NCBI GenBank assembly: GCA_947591245.1
Contig: CANQCY010000013.1
Location: 1-45,107 of the forward strand
DNA: 45,107 bases
From: an uncultured Lachnospiraceae bacterium
GTDB taxonomy: Bacteria; Bacillota; Clostridia; Lachnospirales; Lachnospiraceae
Direction of reading: 5' to 3'
Part shown: in pieces, positions 42,390 to 45,107 of the stretch
How positions within the stretch are numbered: position 1 is the stretch's first letter
Layout of the letters: each line of letters opens with the position of its first letter
Program-made: the position numbers and the translations under genes
The notes under the pieces: model-generated
What the model was told of the DNA's origin: nothing
What the model saw: only the letters and a program-made list of their open reading frames with translations
Database searches by the model: none

Positions 42390-44113
42390 GGAAGGCTGTT
42401 TTTCAGACATAGAGCGCCCCATCCGATATCCGGACTGGGATAGTTTTGTACTGCGGGAAGATGGCGGGCTCCCTTTTGCAAATAGGCTTTCACTTTTTGA
42501 CCGTAAAGATAGGGATCGTATCCTTGTACAATACCATATTCCATAAGAAGGGCAGCGCTCCCTGTAACAAAGGGGGTTGCCATTGATGTACCGGTGTTTT
42601 GGGTATAACCGCCGCCCGGCGCAGCGCTGAGAATGTTGACGCCGGGGGCGGCAATATCCGGTTTTGGCAGGGAAAGTCCGGTAAAACCCTGTCCGGAGAA
42701 GGACGCCAGACTGTCAGTGTTGCTGTCATACGCGGCTACCGTGATAGGGTTTAAAGCTGTGGAGGGGATAGTGAGGGTCGTTTCGGGCGTGGGCACAAGA
42801 AAACGGGTGGACGGGTTTATCGCGTTACCGGAGGGCAGCCACATGTCAAAATGTCCGTTTATGATTTTGATCGGAGTAAGCTGCAGTTTCCAGATGCCGT
42901 TTTGAATGAAAGATTTCCCGGGCAACGGAAGCATTTCCAGATAGATTTCCTGAGAAACGCTGTAGGGCGAAGGCTCGCCGAAATACCAGAGGAGCTGCGT
43001 GCCGTCGAGCACATCCTTATATGTTCCGGCTGATTGTTTCGTTAAAATGATGTTGGAGCCGGAGGGCGCTGTCAGCCGGATCTGGAAAGTGTCGACAAAG
43101 TTTTTCCACAGCTGCAGGTTTAAGGACGATTCATTTTCAGAAACTGCCAATTCAATTTGCATTGGTTTTCCAGCGCTGAGATTTCCTGACGTATGTCTGC
43201 CTTTATTCCCTTCGTTTCCGCTCCCGATAGCGATGGTAGTGCGTCCGAGATTCGAGAGATTGTCTATAAATGTCTCTAAAAGAGAGCTTCCATCGTGGCT
43301 GCCATAACTGTTGCCGAAACTGATATTGAGAGCGAGCGGCATGTTTAAGCTTACCGCTTTTTGGACGCAGTAGTTCATGCCGAGCATGAGCTCGGTTGTT
43401 CTGGGAAAGCTTTCGGGAAAAGCATTGCCCAGTTTGACGATCAGCAGGTCGCTTGCGGGGGCGACCCCTCTTTGTTCGCCCTTGCTGGCACGCCCGTTTC
43501 CGGCTGCGATACCGGCGACATGCGTACCATGTCCGGAAAGATCCCTGCTTGGGAAGGAACGGTCGTTTTCAGACAGGGCGAGATTGATTTCCTCTCTCGT
43601 GAAGATTTTGCCGCGGTTATAGAAGCTTGCGCCATTTGTGCCGCTGTCCTCATCGGGAATAGTCTGATCCCAGAGTTCAATAATTCTTGTTGTTCCGTCC
43701 TCGTTGCGGAAATCAGGATGAAAGATATCAATGCCGCTGTCTACAATACCAACGAGAACGCCTTTTCCCGTCAGGGAGGAGGGTGGGTTTTGGACAGGGT
43801 TGATGCAGGATGCAGCCCGTGCTTCGTATAGTGATAATACAAGATTTTTTGGCTTTTCGATGTATTCGATTTCCGGCATCTGCGACAAGGCGTCGATTGC
43901 CGTCTCAGGAATAGATATAATGGCGTACCCGCCATAAAGGGGCAGGAACGAAACATATTCCGGCAGAGAGGGCTCTCCGGAATATTTTATAATGAGTTCC
44001 CAGCGTTTGGTCAGAGGATCATAACCAACATTTAGATTTTCGCTTTTTTCACGCTGATTTTCCGTGCTGGATAATGATAACTCCAACATATTTTCCAATT
44101 TTTGATCTGCCAT
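42386..44113 (-). CDS. Csp-like subtilisin family (S8) serine protease
   Basis: 575-residue subtilase without signal peptide. An N-terminal ~100-residue region resembles the Csp prodomain. The catalytic triad is intact: D125 in VDSGID, H195 in SGHGTHVAG and S510 in GTSMATPFV. Between His and Ser lies a ~130-residue beta-rich insertion (QIELAVSENESSLNLQLW), which matches the jelly-roll insertion known from clostridial Csp germination proteases. The stretch DFRNEDGTTRIIELWDQT is also Csp-typical. It is 41 nt downstream of sigK, which fits a spore role, but related S8 proteases also occur as vegetative paralogues in this group. SD CAGGAGG. Confidence 0.88.
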   Translation of the reverse strand: MADQKLENMLELSLSSTENQREKSENLNVGYDPLTKRWELIIKYSGEPSLPEYVSFLPLYGGYAIISIPETAIDALSQMPEIEYIEKPKNLVLSLYEARAASCINPVQNPPSSLTGKGVLVGIVDSGIDIFHPDFRNEDGTTRIIELWDQTIPDEDSGTNGASFYNRGKIFTREEINLALSENDRSFPSRDLSGHGTHVAGIAAGNGRASKGEQRGVAPASDLLIVKLGNAFPESFPRTTELMLGMNYCVQKAVSLNMPLALNISFGNSYGSHDGSSLLETFIDNLSNLGRTTIAIGSGNEGNKGRHTSGNLSAGKPMQIELAVSENESSLNLQLWKNFVDTFQIRLTAPSGSNIILTKQSAGTYKDVLDGTQLLWYFGEPSPYSVSQEIYLEMLPLPGKSFIQNGIWKLQLTPIKIINGHFDMWLPSGNAINPSTRFLVPTPETTLTIPSTALNPITVAAYDSNTDSLASFSGQGFTGLSLPKPDIAAPGVNILSAAPGGGYTQNTGTSMATPFVTGSAALLMEYGIVQGYDPYLYGQKVKAYLQKGARHLPAVQNYPSPDIGWGALCLKNSLP

Positions 44114-44145
44114 GCTGCCTCCTGAAAAATAGTTTATATGTTATG

Positions 44146-44178
44146 ATGTCAGGCTCAAAGGCATTTTGAACCTGACAT
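44146..44178 (-). terminator. Long hairpin covering the sigK stop codon, terminator or attenuator
   Basis: Arms 44146-44159 and 44165-44178 form a 14-bp stem (one G-U on the minus strand) around a 5-nt loop. The sigK stop codon (44157-44155) lies in the downstream arm. On the minus strand an A/T-rich stretch ending in TTTTT follows after about 25 nt, so termination is likely partial and would set the ratio of sigK to the protease. Confidence 0.55.
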
Positions 44179-44841
44179 TATGCTATTGCCGGATATTTCA
44201 TTTTCATACGCTCTGCGGAGCTTTTCCAACGCTTTTTTTTCGATGCGGCTCACATAGCTTCTGCTGATGCCGTACATCTGGGCGATTTCGCGCTGCGTGA
44301 TTTCGTTTTTTTCATTAGCATGCCGATTCCTCGGCAGTCCGTACCGAAGGCGGATAATTTCTTTTTCGCGGTCCGTCAGCGCAGTTTCGATGTAGTTATA
44401 TAGCTTTTTGACATTTTCTTCTGTCTCCATGCGTTCCGCTACATCTTCATCCGTTGTTTCAAGCAGATCCAGAAGGTTAATGCTGTTTCCCTCCCCATCG
44501 TCTTTATTGATCGGTTCATAGAGATAGATTTCTTTTGCCTGCTTTTTTGCGCTCCGGAAGGTCATGAGGAGTTCATTGTCGATACACCTTGACGCATAGG
44601 TGGCGAGTCGGACTCCTTTGCCCTGTTTATAGCTGTCGATTGCTTTGATCAGGCCGATCGTGCCGATGGAAATGAGATCCTCCTGGTTGTAGTCGCTATT
44701 GCTATATTTTTTTACCAGGTATGCAACCAGTCGCAGATTCCGCTCGATGAGAATTCGTCTGGCTTCCATGTCGCCATTTTCCAAGCGGCGTATGTATTCC
44801 ATCTCTTCTTTTGCAGTAAGAGGTTTGGGAAATGATTGCAA
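44155..44841 (-). CDS. sigK: Sporulation sigma factor, SigK type
   Basis: Sigma-70 family factor of the mother-cell SigK group. The 228 residues show region 2 (RRILIERNLRLVAYLVKKYSN, DLISIGTIGLIKAIDSY, GVRLATYASRCIDNELL) and region 4 (LTDREKEIIRLRYGL, TQREIAQMYGISRSYVSRIEKKALEKL). The start is placed at TTG 44841 because GAGGTG lies 6 nt upstream and the length then matches the family; the frame remains open to TTG 44988, but that extension shows no sigma-factor similarity and no SD. The gene is intact, with no skin-type interruption visible. Confidence 0.88.
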   Translation of the reverse strand: MQSFPKPLTAKEEMEYIRRLENGDMEARRILIERNLRLVAYLVKKYSNSDYNQEDLISIGTIGLIKAIDSYKQGKGVRLATYASRCIDNELLMTFRSAKKQAKEIYLYEPINKDDGEGNSINLLDLLETTDEDVAERMETEENVKKLYNYIETALTDREKEIIRLRYGLPRNRHANEKNEITQREIAQMYGISRSYVSRIEKKALEKLRRAYENEISGNSIMSGSKCL

Positions 44842-45008
44842 GGACGACACCTCAGAAACATACGTTAATCCTAGTTTATGAGATTTGATGTCCAATAGTG
44901 CCTGGCAAAGTTTGAAAAATACAGGTTCAAGTTTGTGCGCATATGCTCTGATTTGTAATATGATGGCGCGATCAATAAATGCAAACAAAAAGATTTAGGG
45001 AAAAGGTA

Positions 45009-45037
45009 TTGTGCCTATTGATAAAATAAGGTATGAT
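45009..45037 (+). promoter_or_regulatory. Candidate promoter pointing out of the right edge
   Basis: TTGTGC (45009-45014), 17-nt spacer, TATGAT (45032-45037). A TGGGG-7-CCCCA hairpin lies at 45040-45056, just at the predicted start of transcription. The gene it serves is beyond the window. Confidence 0.4.
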
Positions 45038-45107
45038 GTTGGGGTCAAAAGCCCCACTATAGTACCTTGAAAAGTTCATGTATTTTGTAGTAAATACAAG
45101 ACTAAAT

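Noticed and set aside
44940-44965. SigE-type promoter (TCATATT box) for sigK
   Set aside because: The -35-like heptamer fits, but the nearest CATA-like -10 is only 11 nt away instead of 14-15.

Overview
The window looks like chromosomal DNA from a spore-forming, low-to-mid GC Clostridia, most likely a Lachnospiraceae member. Reasons: a sporulation sigma factor of the SigK type, a Csp-like subtilase, the ireB-ruvX-DUF1292-rnj-mltG-trmR-trhP gene order, a FeoB-associated Cys-rich small protein, SGQA/TG-type linkers and MBG/Big-type repeats in secreted proteins, and frequent TTG starts behind strong Shine-Dalgarno (SD) sequences. I see no tRNA, rRNA, CRISPR array, transposase, integrase or phage gene.

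Left part (1-7.5 kb, + strand): a 5'-truncated secreted type B carboxylesterase, a MurE-family ligase, a small FliD-C-like protein of unknown role ending in a strong hairpin terminator, then rsmE, a cysteine desulfurase and thiI. The desulfurase and ThiI probably form the tRNA 4-thiouridine pathway. A small HPr-like protein without the active histidine (7665-7898, - strand) is followed by a structured untranslated stretch and a terminator.

8-16.5 kb (+ strand): mtaB, then a compact housekeeping run ireB, ruvX, DUF1292, RNase J, a truncated MltG-like membrane protein, trmR, trhP and birA, several overlapping by 4 to 20 nt, followed by a secreted polysaccharide deacetylase. trmR and trhP are partners in wobble-uridine modification.

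16.5-22.4 kb: a metal-homeostasis module. A regulator fusing an ArsR-type winged helix to an AraC-type HTH is divergent from HMA protein, P1B-2 ATPase, fused FeoAB and FeoB-associated protein. The shared intergenic region carries a 21-bp-spaced direct repeat, a near-consensus promoter and a separate inverted repeat: one plausible site for each DNA-binding domain of the fusion.

22.4-30 kb (- strand): MATE transporter, Lar-like zinc ribbon, YbaK deacylase and a nuclease lipoprotein in one direction; then, from their own promoter, a solute-binding lipoprotein with an extra C-terminal 5'-nucleotidase-C-like domain, overlapping an 882-aa hybrid histidine kinase with two receivers.

30-40.5 kb: a secreted esterase with Ig-like domains, a charged coiled-coil protein, a lipoprotein, a 2-keto-3-deoxygluconate-type sugar kinase under a perfect consensus promoter, and a 1612-aa surface protein with DUF285, 156-aa tandem MBG-like units and an 18-bp repeat tract. 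40.5-45.1 kb: hflX and folA (+), convergent with sigK and a Csp-like subtilase (-). A promoter pointing out of the window lies at the right edge.

No intergenic gap exceeds 300 bases. All functional calls come from reading motifs; no database search was possible.
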